The position numbers were made by a program, and so were the translations under genes. From assembly GCF_004959925.1 (NCBI RefSeq), contig NZ_SPUW01000003.1:62001-126000 (forward strand): a stretch of 64,000 nt of DNA, read 5' to 3'. The DNA is from Pseudooceanicola onchidii. Lineage in GTDB: Bacteria > Pseudomonadota > Alphaproteobacteria > Rhodobacterales > Rhodobacteraceae. The notes under the pieces were generated by a model. It was not told the DNA's origin and ran no database searches. It was given only the letters and a program-made list of their open reading frames with translations. Each line of letters starts with the position of its first letter. Position 1 is the stretch's first letter. Shown here in pieces: positions 1-8,415 of this stretch.

Positions 1-592
1 GGGTGTAGGCCGTGTCGCCCGCCAGTTCATAGACCTTGCCATCGTGACCGTAGGCGGTCAGGACCGCGACGGCGGCGTCTGCATAGTCCTCGCGGCTGGC
101 CGAGGCGATCTTGCCGTCGCCCGCACTGCCGACGAAGGCGCCGTGTTCCAGTGCCGAGGGGATCGAGGCCGCGTAGTTTTCGGTGTACCAGCCGTTGCGC
201 AGGATGGTGGTCGGGATGCCCGCGGCGGCAAGCGCGGCTTCGGTGTCACGATGTTCCTGCGCCAGGCCGAGGGTCGAGCGGTCGGCATGCAGCACGCTGG
301 TATAGACGATACGTGCGACGCCGGCGGCCTTGGCGGCGGTGATGACGTTCTGATGCTGGGCGGTGCGTTTGCCGATCTCGCTGGCCGAGACAAGCATCAG
401 CGTGTCGATACCGTTCAGGGCCGGGGCGAGGGTGTCGGGTTGGTCATAGTCGAACGCCCGGACCTCGGTGCCCAGATCGGCGGCTTTTTCCGGCGACCGG
501 GCCAGGGCTATGACGGGCTGACCGGCCGCGACAAGCTTTGTGATGATAAGGCGGCCAAGTTGGCCCGTGGCGCCGGTGACTGCGATGGTCAT
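1..592 (-). CDS. NAD(P)H-binding quinone oxidoreductase-like protein (NmrA/QorB type), 3' end off window
   Basis: The N-terminal 197 codons are in the window; the gene runs off the left edge. The protein opens with a beta strand followed by GATGQLG (residues 7-13), the glycine-rich NAD(P)-binding loop of atypical short-chain dehydrogenases. Later segments (TSVLHAD, then an ILRNGWYTENY-like stretch) resemble the NmrA/QorB family, which reduces quinones or senses NAD(P)H. ATG at 592 is preceded by GGAAT on the coding strand. It is divergent from an HxlR regulator, the usual arrangement for redox-responsive qor genes, so control by that regulator is inferred. Exact substrate cannot be read from sequence. 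Confidence 0.8.
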   Translation of the reverse strand, partial: MTIAVTGATGQLGRLIITKLVAAGQPVIALARSPEKAADLGTEVRAFDYDQPDTLAPALNGIDTLMLVSASEIGKRTAQHQNVITAAKAAGVARIVYTSVLHADRSTLGLAQEHRDTEAALAAAGIPTTILRNGWYTENYAASIPSALEHGAFVGSAGDGKIASASREDYADAAVAVLTAYGHDGKVYELAGDTAYT

Positions 593-638
593 GGGAATAT
601 CCTTTCCGTTTCCGATGACCTGCGATATACGGATGACG

Positions 639-653
639 CTTACGGTTCGTAAG
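639..653. promoter_or_regulatory. Inverted repeat in the qor-like/HxlR divergent spacer, candidate operator
   Basis: CTTACG-GTT-CGTAAG is a perfect 6-3-6 inverted repeat in the 89-bp spacer between the divergent genes. Its right arm starts a GTAAGTA word (649-655) that is repeated at 667-673, 18 bp downstream. HxlR-family proteins bind short palindromes in such spacers and repress both directions, so this is the best operator candidate. The assignment is inference. Confidence 0.45.
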
Positions 654-681
654 TACGCACAGAAATGTAAGTATCAAGAAA

Positions 682-1086
682 ATGTCTGACGCCGCTTCCA
701 CACCCCTTGATGATGCCAGCCTGTCCGGGCGTTTCCTGCGCGGCGACCTGCTGTCCGCGAATTGTCCGTCACGCGATGTTCTCAAGCATATGACCAGCAG
801 GTGGGGCGTTCTTGTCCTGATTGCGCTTGAGCATCAGACCCTGCGCTTCAGCGCATTGCGCCGGATGGTCGGCGGGGTCAGCGAGCGGATGCTGGCCCAG
901 ACGCTGAAGTGGCTGGAAGGCGACGGGCTGGTCGAACGGATCGAATATGACGTGGTCCCGCCGCATGTCGAATACCGCCTGACTCCACTGGGGCAGGAGG
1001 GCGCGGCGAAGGTGCGCATCCTGGCCGATTGGATCGAGGGGAACATGCCCGCGATCAATCAGCACTGGCAGTCGCGTCAAGGCTAG
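682..1086 (+). CDS. HxlR-family winged-helix transcriptional regulator
   Basis: A 134-residue protein with the HxlR (MarR-like) winged helix: the segment from SRDVLKHMTSRWGVLVLIAL onward matches the family start, followed by LRFSALRRMVGGVSERML and a wing ending HVEYRLTPLG. A single cysteine lies just before the helix (C28), the place where redox-sensing members (YodB, HypR, QorR) carry their reactive thiol. Its neighbour on the opposite strand is an NAD(P)H-dependent quinone oxidoreductase-like gene, so it is likely a thiol- or quinone-responsive repressor of that gene. Effector and redox role are inferred. Confidence 0.85.
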   Translation: MSDAASTPLDDASLSGRFLRGDLLSANCPSRDVLKHMTSRWGVLVLIALEHQTLRFSALRRMVGGVSERMLAQTLKWLEGDGLVERIEYDVVPPHVEYRLTPLGQEGAAKVRILADWIEGNMPAINQHWQSRQG

Positions 1087-1147
1087 CGAGACCTCGCATT
1101 GCCCCGCGCGATGCGGTAGGAGGCCCCGGAACACCCCGGAGAATCCC

Positions 1148-1768
1148 ATGGCCGACATCCGCACCCTTTTCGTCACCCCGCTGTATCGCGCCAAGCTGTC
1201 CGAACATGGCCCGAAGGTGGATACGGACGAGCTTGAAACCTCGTGCTATTCCATCGCCGAGGATGACGAAGCCGGGCAGGCGTGGTGCGAGGAAAACGGC
1301 TATCCCGGCTATACCTCCTATGCGTCGCTGACCGATCTGCCCTGGCGTTTCCCGATCTTCGCGGATGTGGTGAAGGCGCTGGACAAGCACGTCGCCGCCT
1401 TTGCCGAGACCTGCCAGTTCGATCTGGGGGACAAGGCGCTGGTGCTGGAGGATCTTTGGATCAACATCCTGCCCGAAGGCGGCACCCATTCGTCCCATAT
1501 CCACCCGCATTCGGTGATCTCGGGCACGACCTATGTCGCCATGCCGGACGGTGCATCCGCGCTGAAGCTGGAAGATCCGCGCCTGCAGATGATGATGGCC
1601 GCGCCGACCCGGCGGAAGGGCGCATCGGAAGACCTGAAGCCCTTCATCTATATTGCGCCGGAACCCGGCGAGGTGCTGCTGTGGGAAAGCTGGCTGCGCC
1701 ACGAGGTTCCGATGAACATGTCCGAAGACGACCGGATTTCGGTAAGCTTCAACTACAAGTGGGACTGA
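1148..1768 (+). CDS. 2OG-Fe(II) oxygenase-like protein of the TIGR02466 type
   Basis: A 206-residue protein. Residues 101-130 contain a cluster with H114, H117, H119 and H121 followed by SVISGTTYV, and the C-terminal third has RHEVPMN (H185) and DDRISVSFNYKW (R196). This double-stranded beta-helix layout, with iron-binding histidines early and a His plus Arg late, matches the uncharacterised 2-oxoglutarate/Fe(II) oxygenase family TIGR02466. Substrate unknown. It is followed after 4 bases by a DUF3237 gene, so the two are probably co-transcribed. ATG 1148 is the only sensible start. Confidence 0.75.
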   Translation: MADIRTLFVTPLYRAKLSEHGPKVDTDELETSCYSIAEDDEAGQAWCEENGYPGYTSYASLTDLPWRFPIFADVVKALDKHVAAFAETCQFDLGDKALVLEDLWINILPEGGTHSSHIHPHSVISGTTYVAMPDGASALKLEDPRLQMMMAAPTRRKGASEDLKPFIYIAPEPGEVLLWESWLRHEVPMNMSEDDRISVSFNYKWD

Positions 1769-1772
1769 CCCG

Positions 1773-2225
1773 ATGACCGAGGGCAGGGACCCGCTCATCG
1801 TCATGCACCTGGACATGGGGCCGGCGCAGCAGATCACGGATGCGACCGGCGAGACGCGCCTGATCTACCACGTCAAGGGCGGCCACTTCACCGGCCCACG
1901 CCTGAAGGGCCGGGTGCTGCCCGTGACCGGCGACTGGGTCCGGGTCAAGGATGGTGCCATATCGATGGACGTCCGGGTCGAGCTTGAGACCGACGACGGT
2001 GACCGGATCCTGATGGTCTACGAAAGCATCTCGGACCTGACCCCCGAGGAGCGCGAGCGGTTCCGTCAAAGCGGATCGCTGGAACAGGCCGGCCACTATT
2101 TCCGCGTCTCTCCGAAGTTCCTGAGCCGGTCCGACCGCCTGAGCTGGCTGACCGCAGTGTCGGTGTTCGGGGTCGGCACGCGGTATGCCGACCACATCGA
2201 TTACCACGTTTTCGAAGAAGACTAA
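1773..2225 (+). CDS. DUF3237 family protein, copy 1
   Basis: A 150-residue protein of the DUF3237 family, a small beta-barrel of unknown function. Family hallmarks visible are RLIYHVKGGHFTGPRLKGRV near residue 30-50, GDWVRV, and a C-terminal WLTAVSVFGVGTR. It starts 4 bases after the oxygenase-like gene. A second paralogue lies at 3222-3677, with matching motifs through the whole length and roughly half the residues identical by eye. There is no signal peptide, so it is probably cytoplasmic. Confidence 0.75.
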   Translation: MTEGRDPLIVMHLDMGPAQQITDATGETRLIYHVKGGHFTGPRLKGRVLPVTGDWVRVKDGAISMDVRVELETDDGDRILMVYESISDLTPEERERFRQSGSLEQAGHYFRVSPKFLSRSDRLSWLTAVSVFGVGTRYADHIDYHVFEED

Positions 2226-2546
2226 GGTTCCGGTCGCGGACCGGCGCTGCGAGGGCCGGGCGCGCGCGACTCTGGATGGCATCCGGCGTGCGTCGTGGCG
2301 GGTTCCACTTACCTTGCGGCAACTATAGGGCGATTTGGCGGGGATTGTTGCCGATGGCCGGAACCGATCGGCGGGTTCCCGCGTTGAACCTCGGTATTCT
2401 GAGAAACAGTAGGTCGCTCACACAAAGTTTTGTTGCGATAAGGTGTGCGGTCACCAAAAAGTTGTGGCGAAAGTAAGTCCGCTCTTGAATAATTGTGTGG
2501 CAGCCTATTTGACAACCTAAAGGCAACCCTCAACCAGGAAAGTAAC
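2226..2546. other. 321-bp intergenic region before the VPLPA-CTERM gene
   Basis: No convincing gene. The second half (about 2400-2540) is distinctly richer in A and T than the neighbouring coding sequence, which suits a promoter region. A TTGACA-like word lies at about 2510, but no -10 partner at proper spacing is clear. The AGGAA ribosome binding site at 2536-2540 belongs to the next gene. Confidence 0.4.
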
Positions 2547-3101
2547 ATGAAGCATTACAAGACTTTCATTGCTGCTTCCGCTCTCGCCCTCAGCGCGACA
2601 GCGGCTTCGGCTATAACCATCGACTTCGATACGCCAATGGCAGCTGGCGAAAACACGTCTGCTTACGTCGGTATTCCGAAGTTTTCTGAATTTGCGGCTG
2701 ACGGTAAGAACTATATTGGCCTGTCGTTTACGGCGGACAACAATTTGTATGCCCTGACGCAGTTCACCATCAACCCTTATAACACCGACCTTGAAGGCAA
2801 CCCTGCGAACTCGATCGCTATCGCCTATTCGATCGATGGAAGTGCTCCGGTAGATCTGGCGATCCTTGCGGGAATCACTCCGACAGGTACTGTCGGATCG
2901 GGTGGCGTCGGATTCTACCTCCTTGCGGGCCAAACTGTTGAGTTCCGTGTTTCTGGTGAATCTGGTCAGTCGGGCAACCAAGTGACCTTCGCGGTCGAAA
3001 CGACGGAAACGCCTGCGGTTCCGCTGCCTGCAGCCGGCTTCCTGATGGTCGGCGCGCTTGGCGCCATGGGCGTCATTCGCCGGAAAAAGAAAAACAGCTG
3101 A
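2547..3101 (+). CDS. VPLPA-CTERM sorting-domain surface/secreted protein
   Basis: A 184-residue exported protein. Residues 1-22 form a signal peptide ending in ATAASA. The mature part is rich in Gly, Ser, Thr and Asn with few charges, as in a beta-sandwich surface protein. The C-terminus (about 158-184) is VPLPAAGF, a hydrophobic Gly/Ala helix and a basic tail RRKKK, which is the VPLPA variant of the PEP-CTERM signal processed by a dedicated exosortase (XrtD) in Rhodobacterales. No exosortase is in the window. ATG 2547 is chosen over upstream frames because AGGAA precedes it and the signal peptide starts there. Confidence 0.85.
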   Translation: MKHYKTFIAASALALSATAASAITIDFDTPMAAGENTSAYVGIPKFSEFAADGKNYIGLSFTADNNLYALTQFTINPYNTDLEGNPANSIAIAYSIDGSAPVDLAILAGITPTGTVGSGGVGFYLLAGQTVEFRVSGESGQSGNQVTFAVETTETPAVPLPAAGFLMVGALGAMGVIRRKKKNS

Positions 3102-3126
3102 TCAGACCTGATTGGTTGGGGGTAGA

Positions 3127-3154
3127 AACGGTCGCGGTGACGCGGCCGTTTTTT
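3127..3154 (+). terminator. Rho-independent terminator of the VPLPA-CTERM gene
   Basis: AACGGTCGCG (3127-3136), a GTGA tetraloop (GNRA type), CGCGGCCGTT (3141-3150), then TTTT. The 10-bp stem has one G-T pair. Confidence 0.85.
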
Positions 3155-3221
3155 ATTGGGTTCAGGTTGCTGCGCCTTACACCTCCGTCTAGCATCCCTT
3201 GGTGTTGCACCCGGGGGGATC

Positions 3222-3677
3222 ATGTCAGGCATCGAGACACGTCATCTGTTCAAGCTTGACCTTGAGGTTGGCCCCGGGTTCGATCTGTGCGGCGCGGATG
3301 GGACGGGACGTCTGATCTATCATGTCACCGGCGGGCGGTTCGAAGGGGACCGGCTGCGGGGCAGGGTCCTGCCCGTCAGCGGAGACTGGGTGAGCGTGCA
3401 CAGGGGGCACGCCCGGATAGACGTGCGGTTGATGATGGAGACCGACGAAGGTGCGGCGATCTACATGGCCTATCAAGGGGTGAACACCCTGAACGCCTCG
3501 CACCGGGCGCAACTGGCGAAGGGCGAGCCGCTGGATCCCGCTAGCTACTATTTCCGTACGACACCCTATTTCGAGGTGAAGCCGGGCCCTTACGACTGGC
3601 TGACCCGCGTCGTGGCAGTCGGCGTGGGCACGCGCAGCGCGGCCGGGGTGTCCTACGAGGTGTTCGAGGTTCTGTGA
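3222..3677 (+). CDS. DUF3237 family protein, copy 2
   Basis: A 151-residue DUF3237 protein, paralogue of 1773-2225: shared landmarks are GRLIYHVTGGRFEGDRLRG, RVLPVSGDWV, METDEG and a closing WLTRVVAVGVGTR followed by YEVFE. The start at 3222 is preferred because GGGGGGAT lies just upstream; the frame is open further upstream but without a family match. It is isolated between the VPLPA-CTERM terminator and the rpmC promoter. Function unknown. Confidence 0.75.
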   Translation: MSGIETRHLFKLDLEVGPGFDLCGADGTGRLIYHVTGGRFEGDRLRGRVLPVSGDWVSVHRGHARIDVRLMMETDEGAAIYMAYQGVNTLNASHRAQLAKGEPLDPASYYFRTTPYFEVKPGPYDWLTRVVAVGVGTRSAAGVSYEVFEVL

Positions 3678-3790
3678 TCCGGCGGGCCGTGGCCGCCGAT
3701 TTCCGACGCCTTGAACGGGCCTTTGCGCATGCCCCCGAACGTCACGGTGATCCGCGCCGGGCGGGGCAGGGCGAAAAGTACCGCAAGGGC

Positions 3791-3819
3791 TTGCCAGGAA
3801 GGCGAATCCCTCCTATACG
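3791..3819 (+). promoter_or_regulatory. Promoter of the rpmC (spc) operon
   Basis: TTGCCA (3791-3796), 17-bp spacer, TATACG (3814-3819); transcription would begin near 3826, giving a leader of about 80 bases before rpmC. The 229-bp gap 3678-3906 holds no convincing gene. The same architecture precedes rplO (9943-9971) and rpmH (41424-41452). Confidence 0.65.
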
Positions 3820-3906
3820 GCCCGCTCATCATGACTCCACCGGAATCAGGGTGACCCGGCGCATGCGCGCTATGGGGCCTTCCGGTGATGTTGAAAGGAT
3901 AAAGAC

Positions 3907-4107
3907 ATGAGCGCGAATGACCTTCGTGAAAAGACGCCCGACCAGCTGCGCGAGCAGCTGACCGAGCTGAAGAAAGAGCAGTTCAACCTGCGCTTTCAGC
4001 AGGCCACCGGCCAACTGGAAAACCCCGCACGTATGCGTGCCGCGCGCCGCGAGGCCGCCCGCGTCCTGACCGTGCTGAACCAAAAAGCCGCTGCGGCTGC
4101 TGAATAA
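3907..4107 (+). CDS. rpmC: 50S ribosomal protein L29
   Basis: A 66-residue protein matching L29: [20 protein letters not shown] at the start and [20 protein letters not shown] in the middle, the two-helix hairpin that sits near the peptide exit tunnel and helps bind trigger factor and SRP. It opens the spc-type operon here. The usual upstream partner rplP is not adjacent: a 3.9-kb accessory block and a separate promoter stand in its place. rpsQ follows after 12 bases. Confidence 0.97.
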   Translation: MSANDLREKTPDQLREQLTELKKEQFNLRFQQATGQLENPARMRAARREAARVLTVLNQKAAAAAE

Positions 4108-4119
4108 GGGAAGATCCAG

Positions 4120-4350
4120 ATGCCCAAACGTATCCTGTCCGGCGTCGTCACTTCTGACGCCAACGCCCAGACCGTCACCGTGTCGGTGGAACGCCGCTTC
4201 ACGCACCCGGTTCTGAAGAAAACCATCCGTAAGTCCAAGAAGTACCGGGCTCACGATGAGCAGAACACCTTCAAGAAAGGTGACGAGGTCCGCATTCAGG
4301 AATGCGCACCGAAATCGAAGACCAAACGTTGGGAAGTCATCACCGCGTAA
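4120..4350 (+). CDS. rpsQ: 30S ribosomal protein S17
   Basis: A 76-residue OB-fold protein that binds 16S rRNA helices 7 and 11 early in assembly. It shows the family features: an N-terminal [23 protein letters not shown]-like strand, [19 protein letters not shown], and the C-terminal [12 protein letters not shown]. It lies 12 bases after rpmC and 78 bases before rplN. Confidence 0.97.
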   Translation: MPKRILSGVVTSDANAQTVTVSVERRFTHPVLKKTIRKSKKYRAHDEQNTFKKGDEVRIQECAPKSKTKRWEVITA

Positions 4351-4428
4351 GCGGCGGCTGACCAGCTTTAGCGAAACCCTGGGGAATAGGGCAGACTGCA
4401 CGCCCCCCCATAGGTCGGGAGAAACCAA

Positions 4429-4797
4429 ATGATCCAGATGCAGACCAATCTGGATGTTGCTGACAACTCCGGCGCTCGCCGGGTTCAGTGCATCAAGGTC
4501 CTCGGCGGTTCCCACCGTCGTTACGCGTCGGTTGGCGACATCATCGTTGTGTCGGTGAAAGAAGCCATTCCGCGCGGCCGTGTGAAAAAGGGTGACGTCC
4601 GCAAGGCCGTCGTCGTTCGCACCGCCAAGGAAGTTCGTCGTGAAGACGGCACCTCCATCCGCTTCGACCGCAACGCCGCCGTCATCCTGAACAACGCAGG
4701 TGAGCCGGTCGGTACCCGTATCTTCGGGCCGGTTGTCCGCGAGCTTCGTGCCAAGAACTTCATGAAGATCATCTCGCTTGCTCCGGAGGTGCTGTAA
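4429..4797 (+). CDS. rplN: 50S ribosomal protein L14
   Basis: A 122-residue protein with the L14 signature [20 protein letters not shown] at the start and [10 protein letters not shown] near the end. L14 forms part of the bridge between subunits and the landing site of initiation and silencing factors. Its stop codon overlaps the rplX start (TAATG at 4795-4799), implying translational coupling. Confidence 0.98.
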   Translation: MIQMQTNLDVADNSGARRVQCIKVLGGSHRRYASVGDIIVVSVKEAIPRGRVKKGDVRKAVVVRTAKEVRREDGTSIRFDRNAAVILNNAGEPVGTRIFGPVVRELRAKNFMKIISLAPEVL

Positions 4798-5108
4798 TGG
4801 CTGCGAAACTCCGCAAAGGTGACAAGGTCATCGTTCTTGCCGGCAAGGACAAGGGCAAGACCGGTGAGATCACGAAGGTTCTGCCGCAGGACGGCAAGGC
4901 CATCGTCGACGGCATCAACGTCGCCATCCGCCACACCCGCCAGACGCAGACCCAGCAGGGCGGCCGTCTGCCCAAGGCTCTGCCGATCGACATCTCGAAC
5001 CTCGCGCTCGTCGATGCCAACGGCAAACCGACCCGCGTGGGCTTCCGCATGGAAGGCGACAAGAAAGTCCGCTTTGCCAAGACGACCGGAGACGTGATCG
5101 ATGCTTGA
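4797..5108 (+). CDS. rplX: 50S ribosomal protein L24
   Basis: A 103-residue protein with a KOW motif near the start ([19 protein letters not shown]), typical of L24, an assembly initiator for the large subunit. Its ATG shares an A with the rplN stop, and its last 8 bases overlap the rplE start at 5101. Confidence 0.98.
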   Translation: MAAKLRKGDKVIVLAGKDKGKTGEITKVLPQDGKAIVDGINVAIRHTRQTQTQQGGRLPKALPIDISNLALVDANGKPTRVGFRMEGDKKVRFAKTTGDVIDA

Positions 5109-5664
5109 TACCGCGAACTACACCCCGCGTCTGAAGGCCGCCTACAAGGACAGCATCCGCGCTGCCCTGAAGGAAGAATTCGGCTACAAGAACGACATGG
5201 AAATCCCGCGTCTGGACAAGATCGTCCTGAACATCGGCTGCGGCGCCGAAGCGGTGAAAGACAGCAAGAAAGCCAAATCCGCTCAGGAAGACCTGACCGC
5301 GATTGCAGGCCAGAAAGCCGTCATCACCACGGCCAAGAAGTCGATCGCTGGTTTCCGCGTTCGTGAAGAGATGCCGCTTGGGACCAAAGTGACCCTGCGC
5401 GCTGATCGCATGTACGAATTCCTGGACCGCCTGATCACCATCGCAATGCCCCGTATCCGCGACTTCCGCGGTGTCTCCGGCAAATCGTTCGATGGTCGTG
5501 GTAACTATGCCATGGGCCTCAAGGAACACATCGTGTTCCCCGAGATCAACTTCGACAAGGTCGACGAGGTCTGGGGCATGGACATCATCATCACCACCAC
5601 CGCGAAAACCGACGCGGAAGCAAAGGCGCTGTTGAAAGCTTTCAACATGCCCTTCAACAGCTGA
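5101..5664 (+). CDS. rplE: 50S ribosomal protein L5
   Basis: A 187-residue 5S-rRNA-binding protein. Visible family blocks are [18 protein letters not shown] (about residues 35-50), [30 protein letters not shown], and the C-terminal [19 protein letters not shown]. It overlaps the 3' end of rplX and precedes rpsN by 16 bases. Confidence 0.98.
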   Translation: MLDTANYTPRLKAAYKDSIRAALKEEFGYKNDMEIPRLDKIVLNIGCGAEAVKDSKKAKSAQEDLTAIAGQKAVITTAKKSIAGFRVREEMPLGTKVTLRADRMYEFLDRLITIAMPRIRDFRGVSGKSFDGRGNYAMGLKEHIVFPEINFDKVDEVWGMDIIITTTAKTDAEAKALLKAFNMPFNS

Positions 5665-5680
5665 CGCGGGAGAGAGAGTT

Positions 5681-5986
5681 ATGGCTAAAAAATCCATGAT
5701 CGAGCGCGAAAAGAAGCGTGAGCGGCTGGTCAAGAAGTACGCCGCGAAGCGTGAAGCGCTGAAAGAAATCATCAACGACCAGTCGAAGCCGATGGAAGAG
5801 CGTTTCCGCGCCACCCTGAAGCTGGCCGAGCTGCCCCGCAACTCGTCCGCGACCCGTCTTCACAACCGCTGCCAGCTGACCGGCCGTCCCCACGCTTACT
5901 ACCGTAAGCTCAAGGTCTCCCGGATCATGCTGCGGGAACTCGGCTCCAACGGCCAGATCCCCGGCCTCGTGAAATCCAGCTGGTAA
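5681..5986 (+). CDS. rpsN: 30S ribosomal protein S14 (zinc-free long form)
   Basis: A 101-residue S14 of the long, zinc-independent type: there is no CxxC...CxxC ribbon. The C-terminal half has the conserved [20 protein letters not shown] and [17 protein letters not shown] blocks. It acts in late assembly of the 30S head. GGGAGAGAGAG lies just upstream of ATG 5681 as a strong ribosome binding site. Confidence 0.98.
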   Translation: MAKKSMIEREKKRERLVKKYAAKREALKEIINDQSKPMEERFRATLKLAELPRNSSATRLHNRCQLTGRPHAYYRKLKVSRIMLRELGSNGQIPGLVKSSW

Positions 5987-5999
5987 GGGAGGGTAAGAT

Positions 6000-6392
6000 A
6001 TGAACGATCCTATCGGCGATATGCTCACCCGTATCCGCAACAGCCAGCTGCGCGGCAAATCCACCGTCTCCACCCCGGCGTCCAAGCTGCGGGCATGGGT
6101 CCTGGATGTGCTGGCGGACGAAGGCTATATCCGCGGCTATGAAAAAGGCACCGATGCCAACGGTCACCCGACCCTGGAAATCAGCCTGAAGTACTACGAA
6201 GGCACCCCGGTCATTCGCGAACTGAAGCGGGTCTCGACCCCCGGCCGTCGCGTGTACATGGGTGTCAAGGACGTCCCGCAGGTCCGTCAGGGCCTCGGTG
6301 TGTCGATTGTCTCCACGTCCAAGGGCGTGATGTCGGATGCAAACGCACGCAGCCAGAACGTTGGCGGCGAAGTGCTTTGCACCGTCTTCTAA
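6000..6392 (+). CDS. rpsH: 30S ribosomal protein S8
   Basis: A 130-residue protein starting [20 protein letters not shown] and ending with the family block [23 protein letters not shown]8 binds the central domain of 16S rRNA and, in many bacteria, represses its own operon by binding a mimic near rplE. I did not identify such a mimic here. Confidence 0.98.
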   Translation: MNDPIGDMLTRIRNSQLRGKSTVSTPASKLRAWVLDVLADEGYIRGYEKGTDANGHPTLEISLKYYEGTPVIRELKRVSTPGRRVYMGVKDVPQVRQGLGVSIVSTSKGVMSDANARSQNVGGEVLCTVF

Positions 6393-6404
6393 GGAGGTCC
6401 ATCA

Positions 6405-6938
6405 ATGTCTCGTATTGGTAAAAAACCGGTCGAGCTGCCCTCTGGCGTCACCGCGACGATCTCGGGCCAGACCGTTGAAGTGAAGGGGCCGAAAGGCAAC
6501 CACAGCTTCACCGCCACCGACGATGTGACCATCGTGCAGGAAGACAATGCCATCACGGTAACCCCGCGTGGCTCGTCCAAGCGTGCGCGTCAGCAGTGGG
6601 GCATGTCCCGCACCCGCGTCGCGAACATGGTTCAGGGCGTGACCGACGGTTTCAAGAAGGAACTGGAAATCCAGGGTGTCGGTTATCGTGCCGCCGTCCA
6701 GGGCAACGTTCTGAAACTGAACCTCGGCTATTCCCATGACGTCGATTTCGACATTCCGGCCGGTGTGACCATCACCTGCCCGAAGCAGACCGAAATCGTC
6801 GTGGAAGGTTCCGACCCCCAGCTGGTGGGCCAGGTTGCGGCAAACATCCGCGACTGGCGCCGTCCCGAGCCGTACAAAGGCAAGGGCATCCGCTACAAGG
6901 GCGAGTTTATCTTCCGCAAGGAAGGCAAGAAGAAGTAA
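6405..6938 (+). CDS. rplF: 50S ribosomal protein L6
   Basis: A 177-residue protein with the two-domain L6 fold: [15 protein letters not shown] at the start and the C-terminal [23 protein letters not shown] block. L6 sits near the factor-binding site. An exceptionally good ribosome binding site (AAGGAGGT) lies about 7 bases upstream of ATG 6405. Confidence 0.98.
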   Translation: MSRIGKKPVELPSGVTATISGQTVEVKGPKGNHSFTATDDVTIVQEDNAITVTPRGSSKRARQQWGMSRTRVANMVQGVTDGFKKELEIQGVGYRAAVQGNVLKLNLGYSHDVDFDIPAGVTITCPKQTEIVVEGSDPQLVGQVAANIRDWRRPEPYKGKGIRYKGEFIFRKEGKKK

Positions 6939-6950
6939 GGACGCACGGAC

Positions 6951-7310
6951 ATGGCTCTTAGCAAAAGACAACTGTTCCAGAAGCGCCGCATGCGCGTCCG
7001 GAGCAAACTCCGCAAGGTCAACGCTGGTCGCGTTCGCCTTTCGGTTCACCGCTCGAACAAGAACATTTCTGTTCAGCTGATCGATGACGTGCAGGGCGTG
7101 ACCCTGGCATCCGCTTCCTCTCTCGAGAAGGACCTGGGTGTTGTCGGCAAGAACAACGTCGAGGCGGCCGCAAAGGTCGGCGCGGCGATTGCCGAGCGCG
7201 CGAAGAAAGCCGGTGTGGAAGAAGCATACTTCGACCGCGGCGGTTTCCTCTTCCACGGCAAGGTGAAGGCCCTGGCCGACGCTGCCCGTGAAGGCGGTCT
7301 GAAGATCTAA
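6951..7310 (+). CDS. rplR: 50S ribosomal protein L18
   Basis: A 119-residue 5S-rRNA-binding protein. It shows [18 protein letters not shown] in the middle, [43 protein letters not shown] at the end in shorter family blocks, all typical of L18. A 204-bp gap with three palindromic repeats separates it from rpsE. Confidence 0.98.
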   Translation: MALSKRQLFQKRRMRVRSKLRKVNAGRVRLSVHRSNKNISVQLIDDVQGVTLASASSLEKDLGVVGKNNVEAAAKVGAAIAERAKKAGVEEAYFDRGGFLFHGKVKALADAAREGGLKI

Positions 7311-7316
7311 GGTCGT

Positions 7317-7398
7317 GGCGGGGTCAACCCCGCCCTACCACCCCGGGGCGGGGGTCACCCCGCTTCGACCGACGCCGTAGGGCGGGGTTCACCCCGCC
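7317..7398. repeat. Three REP-like palindromes between rplR and rpsE
   Basis: Three copies of a GC palindrome with core GGCGGGGT-N-ACCCCGCC: 7317-7334 (followed by CTAC), a shortened copy at 7348-7363, and 7377-7398 (preceded by GTAG, opposite orientation). The outer two face each other with their CTAC/GTAG tails inward, like a bacterial interspersed mosaic element. Further copies lie at 8285-8306 and 16365-16452. The remaining gap (7399-7514) shows only the rpsE leader with AAAAGGAGAG as ribosome binding site. Confidence 0.8.
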
Positions 7399-7514
7399 TT
7401 CGGTATTTGAGGGCCCCGAGGCCCCGATGATCCGGGAGCGTTCCGCAAGGACCTCACCTGGATTGGATAACCCGGGTCGCCGCAGGGCAGGACCCACGAT
7501 GAAAAGGAGAGCCC

Positions 7515-8090
7515 ATGGCTCGTGAAGACAACCGCCGGGACCGTCGCGATCGCGACGAAGCACCGGAATTCGCAGATCGCCTTGTCGCGATCAACCGTGT
7601 GTCCAAGACCGTCAAGGGTGGTAAGCGTTTCGGCTTCGCAGCCCTCGTCGTCGTGGGCGACCAGAAGGGCCGCGTCGGCTTTGGCAAAGGTAAAGCGAAA
7701 GAGGTCCCCGAGGCCATTCGCAAAGCCACCGAGCAGGCGAAGCGCCAGATGATCCGCGTTCCGCTGCGCGAAGGCCGCACCCTGCACCACGACATGGAAG
7801 GCCGCCACGGCGCTGGCCGCGTCGTGATGCGCACCGCACCGACCGGTACCGGTATCATCGCCGGTGGTCCGATGCGTGCCGTGTTCGAAATGCTGGGCAT
7901 TCAGGACGTCGTCGCCAAGTCGATCGGGTCGCAGAACCCCTACAACATGATCCGCGCCACGCTGAACGGTCTCCAGAAAGAGTCCTCGCCCCGTCAGGTG
8001 GCTCAGCGTCGCGGCAAGAAAGTGGCTGACATCCTGCCCAAGCGCGATGACGCGCCGGCGGACAGCTCTCACGTCGCCGAGGAGGCTTGA
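7515..8090 (+). CDS. rpsE: 30S ribosomal protein S5
   Basis: A 191-residue protein with the S5 double-stranded-RNA-binding block ([20 protein letters not shown], then [19 protein letters not shown]) and the C-terminal block ending [20 protein letters not shown]5 helps set decoding accuracy and helicase activity at the mRNA entry. The first residues ([17 protein letters not shown]) are a charged, disordered extension common in this group. Confidence 0.98.
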   Translation: MAREDNRRDRRDRDEAPEFADRLVAINRVSKTVKGGKRFGFAALVVVGDQKGRVGFGKGKAKEVPEAIRKATEQAKRQMIRVPLREGRTLHHDMEGRHGAGRVVMRTAPTGTGIIAGGPMRAVFEMLGIQDVVAKSIGSQNPYNMIRATLNGLQKESSPRQVAQRRGKKVADILPKRDDAPADSSHVAEEA

Positions 8091-8093
8091 TCC

Positions 8094-8279
8094 ATGGCTA
8101 CTATCGTTGTGAAGCAGATCGGCTCCCCGATCCGTCGCCCCGAAATCCAGCGCAAGACGCTGATCGGTCTGGGCCTGAACAAGATGCACAAGACCCGTGA
8201 ACTGGAAGATACCCCTTCCGTCCGCGGCATGATCAACAAGATCCCGCATCTGGTCGAGATCGTCGAAGAAAAGGCCTGA
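8094..8279 (+). CDS. rpmD: 50S ribosomal protein L30
   Basis: A 61-residue protein with the L30 pattern: [20 protein letters not shown], then [23 protein letters not shown]. It follows rpsE after 3 bases and closes this operon segment: a REP-like palindrome and a strong terminator come directly after. In most bacteria rplO would follow; here it is displaced by 1.8 kb. Confidence 0.98.
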   Translation: MATIVVKQIGSPIRRPEIQRKTLIGLGLNKMHKTRELEDTPSVRGMINKIPHLVEIVEEKA

Positions 8280-8284
8280 GGGCT

Positions 8285-8306
8285 GGCGGGGTGAACCCCG
8301 CCCTAC
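8285..8306. repeat. REP-like palindrome downstream of rpmD
   Basis: GGCGGGGTGAACCCCGCC followed by CTAC. This is the exact reverse complement of the copy at 7377-7398. Confidence 0.8.
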
Positions 8307-8319
8307 GACAAGAATTCAG

Positions 8320-8350
8320 CACCCCGGTCCGAAAGGTCCGGGGTGTTTTC
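8320..8350 (+). terminator. Rho-independent terminator after rpmD
   Basis: CACCCCGG-T-CC, GAAA tetraloop (8331-8334), GG-T-CCGGGGTG, then TTTTC. Eight plus two paired bases with one internal mismatch. It shows that the spc segment ends before the accessory genes. Confidence 0.9.
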
Positions 8351-8415
8351 TTTGTCATACCGGTCTTGCCGATTTCGGACCTTGCGGCGGTCCCATTTCC
8401 ACAAAAGGATAAGGC

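Noticed and set aside
3674-3910. A 78-residue open frame between the DUF3237 gene and rpmC
   Set aside because: It covers the rpmC promoter and leader, overlaps the stop of DUF3237 copy 2, and its Arg-rich translation has no family.
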